This document shows, in pieces, positions 25,675 through 35,131 of a stretch of 64,000 nt of DNA (positions are counted from its first letter, which is position 1; each line of letters starts with the position of its first letter). Position numbers and translations under genes: made by a program. The notes under the pieces were generated by a model, which saw only the letters and a list, made by a program, of their open reading frames with translations, ran no database searches and was not told the origin of the DNA. This stretch comes from CAZQVN01 sp964596775 (GTDB lineage Bacteria; Eisenbacteria; RBG-16-71-46; JABDJR01; JAWXBZ01), in contig CAZQVN010000001.1 of NCBI GenBank assembly GCA_964596775.1, forward strand, positions 1 to 64,000, written 5' to 3'.

Positions 25675-27153
25675 ATGTCCGAAAGCCGTTCCGGACTGGA
25701 CGCCGAGCACCTCGCCAGGAATTTCCTGGAAGTCGTGCCGCCGCTCAGGCCGGTCGAAGCGGTCGTCGAAGCGAACCGCTGCCTCTTCTGCTACGACGCG
25801 CCCTGCACACGCGCCTGCCCGACCCACATCGACGTGCCGTCGTTCATCAGGAAGATCGCCACGGGCAACCTCCGCGGTTCGGCCCGGGTCATCATGGAAT
25901 CGAACCCGCTCGGACCCACCTGCGCGCGGGTCTGCCCGGTCGAGGCGCTCTGCGAGGGGGGCTGCGTGTATCACGGCGACGGGCAGCCGCCGATCCAGAT
26001 CGGCCGGCTGCAGCGCCATGCCACCGACTGGCTGATCGCTTCCGGAGAAACCACGTTCCGGGCGGGACCGGCCAACGGAATGAGCGTCGGGCTGGTCGGG
26101 TCCGGACCGGCCTCGCTGGCGGCCGCCGTGCGGCTCCGCGAGTGGGGTTACGACGTCACCCTGTACGAAGCGCAGAAGAAGGGGGGCGGTCTCGACACCT
26201 ACGGGATCGTGTCGTTCCGGCTCCCGGTCGACGTGTCCCTGGCCGAGGTGGACCTCGTGGAGCGGCTCGGCGCCCGGTTCGAGTACGGCGTGCGGGTCGG
26301 AAAGGACATCACGAAGGACGAGTTGCTGAAGCGTCACGACGCGCTGTTCGTGGCCGTCGGCCTCGGCGTTCCGCCGCGGCTCAACGTGCCCGGAGAGGAT
26401 CTCCCCGGCGTTCTCGACGCGCTTCCCTTCATCGAGGAGACGAAGACGAAGGATCCCGCCACGATCCGGGTGGGGCGGAACGTCCTGGTCATCGGCGCCG
26501 GCAACACGGCCGTCGACGCGGCCACCGCGGCAAGGCGCCTCGGCGCCGAAACGGTGACGATGGTCTACCGCCGCACCGAGGCGGAAATGACCTGTTACGC
26601 GTTCGAGTACGAGTTCGCCAAGCAGGACGGCATCCGCTTCCAGTTCCTGACCTCGCCGCGGAGGATCGTCGGCGAAGGCGCCGTGGAGGGGCTCGAGTGC
26701 GTCCGCACCCGCCTCGGCGACCCGGACGACAAGGGGCGCCGCCGCCCGATGGAGGTCGAAGGTTCCGTGTTCACGATCCCCTGCGACATGGTCATCAAGT
26801 CGATCGGCCAGGGACCGGCCATGGACCTGTTCGCCCACCTCGGCGTAACGCTGCGGGGCGGGGACCGTATCCACGCCGACTTGAAGACGGGCGCCACGAG
26901 CGACCCGCGGATCTTCGCCGCGGGCGACTGCGTGGACGGCCGGGACGACGCCACCGTCGTGGCCGTCGTGGCCATGGGGCTCCGCGCCGCCGCCGGCCTC
27001 GATGCATCGCTCGGATCGCCGCGCGGCGGCGCGCCCGCCGTGGATGCCGTGCAACCTGTTCACGTACTGCCGGATCTCCGGGAGGAGATCATGAGCCTGC
27101 CCGGAGGCGCGCCCGAGGGGCGGCCGGCGCCGGGAAGCGGAAGGAGTTCCTGA
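25675..27153 (+). CDS. preT: NAD-dependent dihydropyrimidine dehydrogenase, PreT flavoprotein subunit
   Basis: A 492-residue electron-input subunit of the PreTA dihydropyrimidine dehydrogenase, which reduces uracil or thymine with NADH as the first step of reductive pyrimidine breakdown. The N-terminal region carries two 4Fe-4S clusters (CLFCYDAPCTRACPTHI and CARVCPVEALCEGGC). The FAD motif is VGLVGSGPASLAAAVRL and the NAD(P) motif is VLVIGAGNTAVDAA. FAAGDCVDGRDDATVV near the end binds the flavin. A SD GAGGAAAA precedes the ATG. The last base is shared with the ATG of preA, so the subunits are coupled. Glutamate synthase small subunits look similar, but the PreA partner settles the role. Confidence 0.93.
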   Translation: MSESRSGLDAEHLARNFLEVVPPLRPVEAVVEANRCLFCYDAPCTRACPTHIDVPSFIRKIATGNLRGSARVIMESNPLGPTCARVCPVEALCEGGCVYHGDGQPPIQIGRLQRHATDWLIASGETTFRAGPANGMSVGLVGSGPASLAAAVRLREWGYDVTLYEAQKKGGGLDTYGIVSFRLPVDVSLAEVDLVERLGARFEYGVRVGKDITKDELLKRHDALFVAVGLGVPPRLNVPGEDLPGVLDALPFIEETKTKDPATIRVGRNVLVIGAGNTAVDAATAARRLGAETVTMVYRRTEAEMTCYAFEYEFAKQDGIRFQFLTSPRRIVGEGAVEGLECVRTRLGDPDDKGRRRPMEVEGSVFTIPCDMVIKSIGQGPAMDLFAHLGVTLRGGDRIHADLKTGATSDPRIFAAGDCVDGRDDATVVAVVAMGLRAAAGLDASLGSPRGGAPAVDAVQPVHVLPDLREEIMSLPGGAPEGRPAPGSGRSS

Positions 27154-28445
27154 TGGCCGATCTGTCGACGAACGTGGCGGGCATCAAGAGCCCGAACCCC
27201 TTCTGGCTGGCCTCGGGACCTCCCACGAACAGCCGCGACCAGGTGATGCGGGCGTTCGACTACGGGTGGGGCGGAGCCGTCTGGAAGACGGTCGGCGATC
27301 CGATCATCAACGTGTCGGCCCGCCTCGGCGCCGTCCGTTTCCGGAACCACCGGATGATGGGGCTCAACAATATAGAGCTGATCACCGACCGACCGGTCGA
27401 GGTGAACCTCCGGGAGATCGCCGAGGTCAAGAAACGCTATCCGAAGCAGGCGGTCATCGTTTCCCTCATGGTGGAGTCGAAGCGTGAGGCCTGGCACGAC
27501 ATCGTGAAGCGCAGCCAGGACACCGGCGCGGACGGCCTCGAGCTGAATTTCGGCTGCCCGCACGGGATGTCCGAGCGTGGCATGGGGGCCGCGGTGGGGC
27601 AGGTGCCGGAGTACGCCTGCGAGATCACCGAGTGGGTCAAGGAGGTGGCCACGATCCCGGTGCTCGTGAAGCTGACGCCGAACGTGGCCGACATCCGCTA
27701 CGTGGCCCGAGCGGCCACGAAGGGGGGCGCCGACGGCCTGTCGCTGATCAACACGATCAACAGCCTGATGGGGGTCGACCTCGACTCGCTCAAGGTCCAG
27801 CCGAATGTGCGGGGAAAGTCGAGCCACGGCGGCTACTGCGGCCCCGCGGTCAAGCCGATCGCCCTGAACATGATGTCGGAGATCGGGCGGGATCCGGCCA
27901 CCGCCCGCATTCCGATTTCCGGCATCGGGGGCATATCCACCTGGCAGGATGCGGCGGAATTCCTCCTTCTCGGCGCCGCCGGTCTCCAGGTCTGCACCGC
28001 CGCCATGCATCACGGCTACCGGATCATCGAGGACCTCACCGACGGTCTCTCCTCTTATATGGACGACCGGGGATGGAAAACGCTCGCGGACTTTCGTGGC
28101 CAGGCCCTGCCGCAGGTGTCCGACTGGGGCGACATGGATCTCAACTACAAGGTGGTGGCCCGCATCGATCCGGACAGCTGCATCCGCTGCAACCTCTGCC
28201 ACGTGGCCTGCGAGGACGGCGCCCACCAGTGCATCGCCCCGTCGACGAACGGTCACGTGCCCGTCGTGGATGAAGAAGAGTGCGTCGGCTGCAACCTCTG
28301 TTTCCTCGTCTGCCCGGTGGACCAGTGCATCACGATGACGGAAATCGACACCGGCAAGGCGCCGGAGTCGTGGCGGGAGTGGCAAAAACGACTGCAGGCC
28401 GGAGCGGATCCGGCGGATCACCCCGGGCAGGTGTCGAAGCACTGA
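27153..28445 (+). CDS. preA: NAD-dependent dihydropyrimidine dehydrogenase, PreA catalytic subunit
   Basis: A 430-residue FMN TIM-barrel enzyme with a C-terminal ferredoxin domain. N-terminal GIKSPNPFWLASGPPTNS and the substrate loop LNFGCPHGMSERGMGAAVGQ with its active-site Cys match dihydropyrimidine dehydrogenase rather than dihydroorotate dehydrogenase. FMN phosphate is bound by ISGIGGISTWQDAAEF. Two 4Fe-4S motifs close the protein: CIRCNLCHVACEDGAHQC and CVGCNLCFLVCPVDQC. AAGGAG lies seven bases before the ATG. The remaining pathway genes lie 3 kb downstream, beyond an unrelated secreted-protein gene with its own promoter and terminator. Confidence 0.95.
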   Translation: MADLSTNVAGIKSPNPFWLASGPPTNSRDQVMRAFDYGWGGAVWKTVGDPIINVSARLGAVRFRNHRMMGLNNIELITDRPVEVNLREIAEVKKRYPKQAVIVSLMVESKREAWHDIVKRSQDTGADGLELNFGCPHGMSERGMGAAVGQVPEYACEITEWVKEVATIPVLVKLTPNVADIRYVARAATKGGADGLSLINTINSLMGVDLDSLKVQPNVRGKSSHGGYCGPAVKPIALNMMSEIGRDPATARIPISGIGGISTWQDAAEFLLLGAAGLQVCTAAMHHGYRIIEDLTDGLSSYMDDRGWKTLADFRGQALPQVSDWGDMDLNYKVVARIDPDSCIRCNLCHVACEDGAHQCIAPSTNGHVPVVDEEECVGCNLCFLVCPVDQCITMTEIDTGKAPESWREWQKRLQAGADPADHPGQVSKH

Positions 28446-28946
28446 GGAGAGATCCCGGTGCCTCCGCAGGGCCGAACCATGCGATGGTGTCATTCCCGAG
28501 CCACGGGCCTGTTCCGGAACATTGCGGATCAGATCCACAATCCGCTGATCCGGTACTCGATAGATTCGCTGTGCGACCGGGGTGACCCCACCCGCGTCGT
28601 ATCTGTTTAAGACATTTAATTTGAACTGGTTACACGTTTTAGCAACCCGCGTACAATTCAGCGTGATATTATTTGCGCCTGTGCGATTCGGGAGGCCGGG
28701 GTTGCATCTCCACGCAACTCATCCCAGCAGGTCAGACCTCCTTCTCTCTTCTGTACGGAAAAGCTTCGACGGCCGGCATTCCTGTCCGCCGTCACGGTTC
28801 AGCAGCACGCAACGTGGGTTCACGACATCACTGGAGGGCGCAATAACGAACCACTGCCGATCGACCCGACACGATCCACTTTTCTCCGTGCAGGCTACCC
28901 ACCCCAGGGCAGTTCTGGTGTTCACACTCTCATCGAGGGGGCAACA
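28446..28946 (+). promoter_or_regulatory. 501-base intergenic leader region with promoter TTACAC-N16-TACAAT
   Basis: TTACAC (28630-28635) and TACAAT (28652-28657) form a good promoter for the secreted-protein gene at 28947, leaving a leader of about 280 bases. The leader can form stem-loops GTTGC/GCAAC (28701-28718) and GACGGC/GCCGTC (28768-28793). It ends in GAGGGGGC before the ATG. It does not match a riboswitch class I know. A frame open from 28582 to 28950 has no ribosome site and protein-unlike composition, so I treat it as non-coding. Nothing is recognised in 28446-28629. Confidence 0.5.
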
Positions 28947-31202
28947 ATGAAGAAAAGACTACTTGCTGGCGTTTTCATGGCCGCGATCGTTTCCGCGTCG
29001 GCCGCACTCGCCGCCGGCCCGCATCCGGGTCTGAGCCTGGAAGACGGCTACGGCGCGAACTACCAGCCCGGCGTCGACGGCGGTGAATGGGGCATGCAGC
29101 CCGACGTCTTCGACGGAACCGAACCGCCGAACCTTCCTCCCGTCCAGGGCAACACGATCGAGAGCGTGAAGTTCGAAGAAATGCCGGGCCTCAACGGCGG
29201 CTTCCTGTTCATTCCGCCCGATCCGCACTGCGCCGTCGGACCGAACCACCTGCTCACGATCGTCAACTGCTCCATCCAGTGGTACGCCAAGACCGGCGGA
29301 CCGCCGCAGAACCAGCAGCCGCTGGGCAAGCAGACGGCGGCGGTCACGAACGCGTTCTTCAACTCCCTGAACCCGATCAACGCCCTGTTCGATCCGAAGG
29401 TTCTCTGGGATCAGTACGCCAACCGGTTCATCGTCATCGCGCTCGAGCAGCAGTCGTCGCCCACGCAGGTGTCGCGGGTGCTCCTCGCCGTTTCCGATGA
29501 CGCCGACCCGAACGGTACCTGGTACTTCCACGCCTTCAACGCCATCATTACCGTCGGCGCCACCACCTACTGGTTCGACTATCCCGGTTTCGCCGTCGAC
29601 CAGACCGCCATCTACATGACCGGCAACTACTTCCCGTTCGCCGGCGGCGCAGGTATCGCCTCGCGCCTCTGGATCATGGAAAAGGCCGGCTTCTACGCCG
29701 GCGGCGCCGCGGTCATGAACCCCGGCTCGCCGTTCAATGCCGCGGCAGCCTCCGGATTCCCGAACAGCACGATGATGCCGGCCCAGATGGTCGGCACGCC
29801 GCCGCCCGGCGTCGGCACCTATCTGACGCTGTACTCCGGCCTCACCACGGCGGTGGGCGCCGGCGGGCTCGAGTTCCTGCAGACGATCCGCGTCGACAAC
29901 CCGCTGAATCCGGTTCCGACATTCACCGGGGATCAGGCGGCCCTGGGTGACATCGACATCGACATCAACCTGGCGTTGCCCCGCGGCGAGCAGCCCGGAA
30001 GCATCAACACCGCCACCCGCATCGACACCGGCGATCGCCGCTGCCTCGAAGCGATCTGGCGGAACGGGCATCTCTACGCGGTCTTCCATGTGAAGTCTCC
30101 GTTCGCCCCGAACAACACGCAGTGCTCTGCCTACTGGGCCAAGATGGCCATCACCACCGGCGCAGGGACCGTGGTCGACCAGGGCATCATCGGCGGCGAA
30201 GACGTCGCCCCGTCCGCCTGGACGAACTACCCCAGCATCGCCGTCGACAAGCTCGGCAACATGGCGATCTGCGTCGGCGTCGGCAACCCGAACATGTTCG
30301 CCAGCGCGGCCTACACGACCCGCAGCGCGGCCGACGTGGCCGGATTCACGAATCCGCTCACGGTCTACGCCAACGGCCAGGCGTTCTACCGCCGCACGTT
30401 CTCCAGCTCCACCGCCGCCCGCAACCGCTGGGGCGATTACTCCGGAACGGTCGTGGATCCGGACGACTGCATCTTCTGGTCCTATCACGAATATGCCGGA
30501 ACGCAGGGCACCCCGACGACCGTCAGCGGCGTGACCGAGGACGGACGCTGGTGGAGCCGCGCGGTCAGCTACTTCGTGGACGACAACCGGAACGGCAACT
30601 CCGACGGCTGCGAACCGGTCGCCGTTGTTCTCTCCCGGTTCGAGGCCCTTCGTGACGGCAAGGACGCGATCGTCCGCTGGACGGTTGCCGAGGAGCACGA
30701 TCACCTCGGATTCAACCTCTACCGCGAAACGGATGCCGGAGCCCGCATCATCACGCATGTCGGCATGCTCGCCGGACGGACGGAATACGAAGTCCGCGAT
30801 CAGGACGCTCCGGAAGGCGCGGCCAAGTACTGGCTCCAGGAAGTGGACCGCCAGGGTCGCTCCAGCTGGATCGGAAGCATCACCGTGGATCCGATGTCGG
30901 TGAAGCCGATGGTGGCTCAGCTGCTCGGCGCCCGCCCGAACCCGTTCCAGCAGGCCACGACGATCGAGTACGCGATCGGAACGGCCCGCGACGTGAACAT
31001 CGCCGTGTACGACATCCAGGGACGCAGGGTCACCACGCTGTTCGAAGGTGCCCAGGCTGCCGGTACGCACACGGTCACCTGGGACGGCTCGACGGACAAC
31101 GGCCCGGCCTCCTCGGGTCTCTATTTCGTGAAGCTCCAGACGGCCGGCACGATCCAGAACGTCAAGGTCATGCTGTCCCGTTCGTCGACGTCGCTGAACT
31201 AG
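28947..31202 (+). CDS. Large secreted protein with FlgD-type Ig-like C-terminus
   Basis: A 751-residue exported protein. The signal peptide is MKKRLLAGVFMAAIVSASAA plus LAA. The body (about 60-560) is an unnamed propeller-like domain with IPPDPHCAVGPNHLLTIVN, DPKVLWDQYANRFIVIALEQ, PSIAVDKLGNMAICVGV and NRWGDYSGTVVDPDDCIFW. A Fn3-like module (about 565-655) follows, starting VAVVLSRFEALRDG. The last 90 residues are a FlgD Ig-like module: ARPNPFQQATTIEYAIGT, VNIAVYDIQGRRVTTLFEG, SGLYFVKLQTAG. Such tails resemble type IX sorting domains. The body is paralogous to the protein starting at 61349. It has its own promoter and a strong terminator. Surface attachment or secretion is likely; activity is unknown. 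Confidence 0.8.
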   Translation: MKKRLLAGVFMAAIVSASAALAAGPHPGLSLEDGYGANYQPGVDGGEWGMQPDVFDGTEPPNLPPVQGNTIESVKFEEMPGLNGGFLFIPPDPHCAVGPNHLLTIVNCSIQWYAKTGGPPQNQQPLGKQTAAVTNAFFNSLNPINALFDPKVLWDQYANRFIVIALEQQSSPTQVSRVLLAVSDDADPNGTWYFHAFNAIITVGATTYWFDYPGFAVDQTAIYMTGNYFPFAGGAGIASRLWIMEKAGFYAGGAAVMNPGSPFNAAAASGFPNSTMMPAQMVGTPPPGVGTYLTLYSGLTTAVGAGGLEFLQTIRVDNPLNPVPTFTGDQAALGDIDIDINLALPRGEQPGSINTATRIDTGDRRCLEAIWRNGHLYAVFHVKSPFAPNNTQCSAYWAKMAITTGAGTVVDQGIIGGEDVAPSAWTNYPSIAVDKLGNMAICVGVGNPNMFASAAYTTRSAADVAGFTNPLTVYANGQAFYRRTFSSSTAARNRWGDYSGTVVDPDDCIFWSYHEYAGTQGTPTTVSGVTEDGRWWSRAVSYFVDDNRNGNSDGCEPVAVVLSRFEALRDGKDAIVRWTVAEEHDHLGFNLYRETDAGARIITHVGMLAGRTEYEVRDQDAPEGAAKYWLQEVDRQGRSSWIGSITVDPMSVKPMVAQLLGARPNPFQQATTIEYAIGTARDVNIAVYDIQGRRVTTLFEGAQAAGTHTVTWDGSTDNGPASSGLYFVKLQTAGTIQNVKVMLSRSSTSLN

Positions 31203-31221
31203 GCAACGCCGACTCGTTTTC

Positions 31222-31256
31222 GACCCCGGAAGCCCAGGCTTCCGGGGTCTTTTTTT
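31222..31256 (+). terminator. Rho-independent terminator
   Basis: Perfect 13-bp stem: GACCCCGGAAGCC (31222-31234) pairs with GGCTTCCGGGGTC (31237-31249), followed by seven T. It lies 20 bases after the secreted-protein stop and just before an assembly gap. Confidence 0.93.
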
Positions 31257-31283
31257 GCCCGGCCTCCGCTTTCCCGCTCCCTC

Positions 31284-31383
31284 NNNNNNNNNNNNNNNNN
31301 NNNNNNNNNNNNNNNNNNNNNNNNNNNNNNNNNNNNNNNNNNNNNNNNNNNNNNNNNNNNNNNNNNNNNNNNNNNNNNNNNNN
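31284..31383. other. Assembly gap (100 N), flanks not duplicated
   Basis: Unlike the other two gaps, the sequences on the two sides share no repeat, so an unknown length of real sequence may be missing. The promoter and leader of the dihydropyrimidinase gene probably lie in it. Confidence 0.85.
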
Positions 31384-31401
31384 ACAGGGAGGAACCATCC
31401 A

Positions 31402-32805
31402 ATGAGCACGCTTCTCATCAAGTCCGGGCGGATCGTGACCGCCGTGGACGACTACACGGCCGACATCTTCGTCGAGGGGGAAACGATCCGGACGATCGGA
31501 CTCGATCTCGACATCCAGGCCGACCGCACGATCGACGCGAAGGGGAAGCTCGTCCTGCCCGGCGGCGTGGACGTGCACACCCACATGGACCTCCCGTTCG
31601 GCGGCACGAACTCCAGCGACGACTTCGAAACGGGCACGATCGCCGCGGCCCACGGCGGCACGACGACGATCGTGGACTTTGCCGTCCAGTACAAGGGCGA
31701 AACGATGCGCCACGCCCTGGACACCTGGTGGGCCAAGGCGGAAGGCAAGACCGCCATCGACTACGGCCTGCACATGATCGTCACCGACCTGCCGGACGCG
31801 GCGCTCGGCGACATGGACGCGATGATCCGGGAGGGCGTGTCCTCCTTCAAGCTGTTCATGGCCTATCCCGGCGTGTTCATGGTGGACGACGCCACGATCT
31901 TCCGGGCGCTCAGGCGCACCGGCGAAAACGGCGGCCTGATCTGCATGCACGCGGAAAACGGCGGCGTGATCGACGATCTCGTCCAGAAGGCACTGGCCGA
32001 AGGCAAGACCGCCCCGAAGTACCACGCGCTGACCCGCCCGTCCACGGCCGAAGGGGAAGCCACGCACCGGGCCATCGCGCTGTCCGAAATGGCCGGCGTT
32101 CCGATCTACATCGTGCACATGTCGGCGTCCGAGGCGCTGGAGGCCGTGCGCGAGGCGCGCGACCGCGGCGTTCCCGCCTACGCGGAGACCTGTCCGCAGT
32201 ACCTGTTCCTCTCCTACGACAACTACGAGGAGCCGGGTTTCGAGGGCGCCAAGTACGTGATGTCCCCGCCGCTCCGCCCGAAGTGGCACCAGGATGTGCT
32301 GTGGACCGGGCTCCGCATGGACGACCTGCAGGTCATCTCCACCGACCACTGCCCGTTCTGCATGAAGGAGGGGTACGCCGGACTGCCGAAGCAGAAGGAA
32401 CTCGGCCTGAACGACTTTTCCAAGATCCCGAACGGGGCGCCCGGCGTGGAAACGCGGATGTCGCTGATCTACGACGGCGGCGTGCGGACGGGGCGCATCT
32501 CCCTGAACCGTTTCGTCCAGCTCTGCTGCACCGCGCCCGCCCGGATCATGGGGCTCTTCCCGAAGAAGGGAACGATCGCCGTCGGCTCCGACGCGGACAT
32601 CGTCGTGTTCGACCCGGACAAGGAGATCACCCTGTCGTACAAGACGCTGCACATGCGGGCCGACTACAACCCCTACGAGGGGCGCAAGGTCACCGGGGCC
32701 CCGGAGTACGTCATTTCCCGCGGCCGGGTCGTCGTCGAAGGGGAGAAATTCACCGGAAAGGCCGGCAACGGCAGGTTCCTGAAGAGGGGCAGCCCGTGCT
32801 GGTAG
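31402..32805 (+). CDS. hydA: Dihydropyrimidinase
   Basis: A 467-residue cyclic amidohydrolase that opens dihydrouracil to N-carbamoyl-beta-alanine. The binuclear zinc site is visible as VDVHTHMD (His59, His61), the carboxylated lysine in SSFKLFMAYPG, MHAENGG, YIVHMSASEAL and STDHCPF. The last part SYDNYE...YVMSPPLRPKWHQ is typical of dihydropyrimidinases rather than allantoinases. AGGGAGG at 31386-31392 supports the ATG. It is the first gene after the gap and is followed by beta-ureidopropionase. PreT/PreA upstream supply its substrate. Confidence 0.94.
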   Translation: MSTLLIKSGRIVTAVDDYTADIFVEGETIRTIGLDLDIQADRTIDAKGKLVLPGGVDVHTHMDLPFGGTNSSDDFETGTIAAAHGGTTTIVDFAVQYKGETMRHALDTWWAKAEGKTAIDYGLHMIVTDLPDAALGDMDAMIREGVSSFKLFMAYPGVFMVDDATIFRALRRTGENGGLICMHAENGGVIDDLVQKALAEGKTAPKYHALTRPSTAEGEATHRAIALSEMAGVPIYIVHMSASEALEAVREARDRGVPAYAETCPQYLFLSYDNYEEPGFEGAKYVMSPPLRPKWHQDVLWTGLRMDDLQVISTDHCPFCMKEGYAGLPKQKELGLNDFSKIPNGAPGVETRMSLIYDGGVRTGRISLNRFVQLCCTAPARIMGLFPKKGTIAVGSDADIVVFDPDKEITLSYKTLHMRADYNPYEGRKVTGAPEYVISRGRVVVEGEKFTGKAGNGRFLKRGSPCW

Positions 32806-32843
32806 CGCCCGCGACCGGGCTGTAAGGATCGCCGAAGCTGGCC

Positions 32844-32849
32844 TATAAT
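32844..32849 (+). promoter_or_regulatory. Consensus -10 (TATAAT) before beta-ureidopropionase
   Basis: A perfect TATAAT lies 30 bases before the ATG at 32880, which has its own GGAGGAAA site. The -35 is poor (TGTAAG with 17-base spacing). The last two pathway genes may therefore have their own transcript. Confidence 0.5.
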
Positions 32850-32879
32850 CCGTTCTCAACGCCTTTCCGGAGGAAACGC

Positions 32880-33749
32880 ATGCCACGCACGGTTCGCTGC
32901 GGACTCATCCAGACTCACTTTGACCGCCCGGGCACCGACCCGGTCGATGCCATCCGCGAGTCCGCCATCGAAAAACATCTCCAGTTCATCGACAAGGCCG
33001 CGGCGCAGGGCGTACAGATTCTCTGCATGCAGGAACTGCTGGTCGGCCCCTATTTCTGCGCCGAGCAGACCACGAAGTGGTACGACATGACGGAAAGGAT
33101 TCCGGACGGGCCGACCACGAAGCTGATGCAGGACGTGGCCAGGAAGCACAAGATGGTGCTGATCGTGCCCCTGTACGAGGAGGACGGCACGGGCATCTAC
33201 TACAACACGGCCGCCGTCATCGACGCGGACGGCACGTACCTCGGCAAGTACCGGAAGAACCACATCCCCCACGTGGCCCCCGGATTCTGGGAAAAATTCT
33301 ACTTCCGCCCGGGGAACATGGGGTACCCCACGTTCCGGACGGCGCATGCGCAGATCGGCGTGTACATCTGCTACGACCGGCACTTTCCGGAAGGCGCGCG
33401 CGCCCTCGGCCTGAACGGCGCGGAGATCGTCTTCAACCCGTCCGCCACCGTGGCCGGACTGTCCGAGTACCTGTGGAAACTGGAGCAGCCGGCGCACGCG
33501 GTGGCCAACGGGTACTTCATCGGGGCCATCAACCGCGTCGGCACCGAGGCGCCCTGGAACATCGGCGAGTTCTACGGCCAGTCCTACTTCTGCGACCCGC
33601 GCGGAAAAATCATCGCAGAAGCCAGCCGCGACAAGGACGAACTCGTGGTTGCCGACCTCGACCTCGACCTCATCAAGGAAGTGCGGAACACCTGGCAGTT
33701 CTTCCGTGATCGCCGGCCCGACTCCTACAAGGAACTGGTGGAACCATGA
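32880..33749 (+). CDS. Beta-ureidopropionase (N-carbamoyl-beta-alanine amidohydrolase), nitrilase superfamily
   Basis: A 289-residue carbon-nitrogen hydrolase. The catalytic triad is Glu52 (MQELLVGPYF), Lys126 (GKYRKNHIPHV) and Cys164 (VYICYDRHFPE). The proline- and tryptophan-rich stretch HVAPGFWEKFYFRPGN is characteristic of the beta-ureidopropionase/N-carbamoylputrescine amidase branch. Context selects the first: it follows dihydropyrimidinase and precedes an aminotransferase, so it should hydrolyse N-carbamoyl-beta-alanine to beta-alanine, CO2 and ammonia. Its last four bases overlap the aminotransferase start (ATGA). Confidence 0.93.
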   Translation: MPRTVRCGLIQTHFDRPGTDPVDAIRESAIEKHLQFIDKAAAQGVQILCMQELLVGPYFCAEQTTKWYDMTERIPDGPTTKLMQDVARKHKMVLIVPLYEEDGTGIYYNTAAVIDADGTYLGKYRKNHIPHVAPGFWEKFYFRPGNMGYPTFRTAHAQIGVYICYDRHFPEGARALGLNGAEIVFNPSATVAGLSEYLWKLEQPAHAVANGYFIGAINRVGTEAPWNIGEFYGQSYFCDPRGKIIAEASRDKDELVVADLDLDLIKEVRNTWQFFRDRRPDSYKELVEP

Positions 33750-35080
33750 GCACGATCGACAAGCACGCATCTCCCGCATCGGCGCGGGCGAAGCAGATCG
33801 CGGCCGAGCACAGGACACATCTCTTTCCCAACGTGGCCAATTACTACAAGGAACCGCTTCCGCTCGCGTCCGGCAAGGGAATGCACGTCAAGGACGTGGA
33901 CGGCCGGGAGTTTCTCGACTTCTTCGGCGGAATCCTGACCGTTTCGGTCGGACACTGCCGCGAGGAAGTGACGAACGCGGTGGCCGAGCAGGTCAGGACG
34001 CTCGGACACGTATCCACGCTCTACCCCACCGAGGGGATCGTGGACCTGGCGAAGAAGATCGCCGGCAAGACGCCGGTGGAGCACAAGGACGGGCGCCCGC
34101 CGAAAGTGTTCCTGACGAACAGCGGCACCGAGGCCGACGAAACGGCGGTGCTGACCGCCCGGCTGTTCACGAAGGAAGACACGATCATCGCGCTGCGCCA
34201 CGGTTACAGCGGGCGGTCGCAGCTGGCCATGACGCTCACGGCGCACGGTCCGTGGCGCCACGGGCCGGCGGCGGGGAACATCCTGCACACCGTCAACGGC
34301 TACTGCTACCGCTGTCCGTTCGGTCTCGAATACCCCTCCTGCGAGGTCAAGTGCGCGCAGGATCTCGAGTCGAAGATCCAGACGGAAACGCAGGGTCGCG
34401 TGGCGGCGCTTCTGGCCGAGCCGATCCAGGGCGTGGGCGGGTTCATCACGCCTCCGAAGGAGTTCTTCGAGGTGCTGGTGGGGATCACCCGGAAGTACGG
34501 CGGCATCTTCATCTGTGATGAAGTGCAGACCGGCTGGGGGCGCACCGGCGACAAATGGTGCGGCATCGAACACTGGGGCGTCGTTCCCGAGATCATGACG
34601 TTTGCCAAGGGGATCGCCAACGGCTTTCCGATGGGCGCCACGGTGGCCCGCGCCGACGTGGCCGACGCGTTCTCCGGCCTCACGATCTCCACGTTCGGCG
34701 GCAACCCGGTGGCCAACGCCGCGTCGATGGCCACGATCGGCGTCATGGAAAAGGACAACCTGCCGGAGAACGCCGCGAAGGTCGGCGCGCACCTGCGGGC
34801 CGGACTCGAGGCGCTGCAGAAGAAGTACCCGGTCATCGGAGACGTCCGCGGACTCGGATTGATGCAGGCGCTGGAGTTCGTCAAGGATCCGAAGACGAAG
34901 GAGCCGGCGCCGGAACTCGTCGGCCGGTTCTTCGAGGAAACGAAGGCCCGCGGACTCCTGATCGGCAAGGGCGGACTGTTCGGGAACGTCATCCGGATTT
35001 CGCCGCCGATGATCGTGACCCGGGCGCAGGTGGACGATGCCCTGCGCATCTTCGACGAGTCGCTGGCGGTTCTGAAGTAG
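33746..35080 (+). CDS. Class III aminotransferase, probably beta-alanine/AGXT2-like
   Basis: A 444-residue PLP enzyme. The PLP lysine is Lys288 in MTFAKGIANGFPMGA; FLTNSGTEADETAV and ICDEVQTGWGRTG are the cofactor-binding motifs. A Cys-rich insertion YCYRCPFGLEYPSCEVKC at about 190-208 is the type seen in AGXT2-like aminotransferases. As the last gene of the pyrimidine set, it most likely converts beta-alanine (or beta-aminoisobutyrate) to the semialdehyde with pyruvate or glyoxylate as acceptor. It starts inside the ureidopropionase gene (four-base overlap). No methylmalonate-semialdehyde dehydrogenase is seen, so the next step is encoded elsewhere. Confidence 0.9.
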   Translation: MSTIDKHASPASARAKQIAAEHRTHLFPNVANYYKEPLPLASGKGMHVKDVDGREFLDFFGGILTVSVGHCREEVTNAVAEQVRTLGHVSTLYPTEGIVDLAKKIAGKTPVEHKDGRPPKVFLTNSGTEADETAVLTARLFTKEDTIIALRHGYSGRSQLAMTLTAHGPWRHGPAAGNILHTVNGYCYRCPFGLEYPSCEVKCAQDLESKIQTETQGRVAALLAEPIQGVGGFITPPKEFFEVLVGITRKYGGIFICDEVQTGWGRTGDKWCGIEHWGVVPEIMTFAKGIANGFPMGATVARADVADAFSGLTISTFGGNPVANAASMATIGVMEKDNLPENAAKVGAHLRAGLEALQKKYPVIGDVRGLGLMQALEFVKDPKTKEPAPELVGRFFEETKARGLLIGKGGLFGNVIRISPPMIVTRAQVDDALRIFDESLAVLK

Positions 35081-35131
35081 GAACGGGCCGGCATGATGCC
35101 GGCCCGGGAAACAACGTCAGGAGCAGGGACC

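Noticed and set aside
28681..28800. Possible cobalamin-type riboswitch (a CCAGCAGGTCAGACC stretch)
   Set aside because: The conserved core elements of the B12 riboswitch are missing and the downstream gene is not B12-related.
28582..28950. 122-codon open frame in the leader of the secreted protein at 28947
   Set aside because: No ribosome site, it starts before the best promoter, it overlaps the next start codon, and the composition does not look like a protein.
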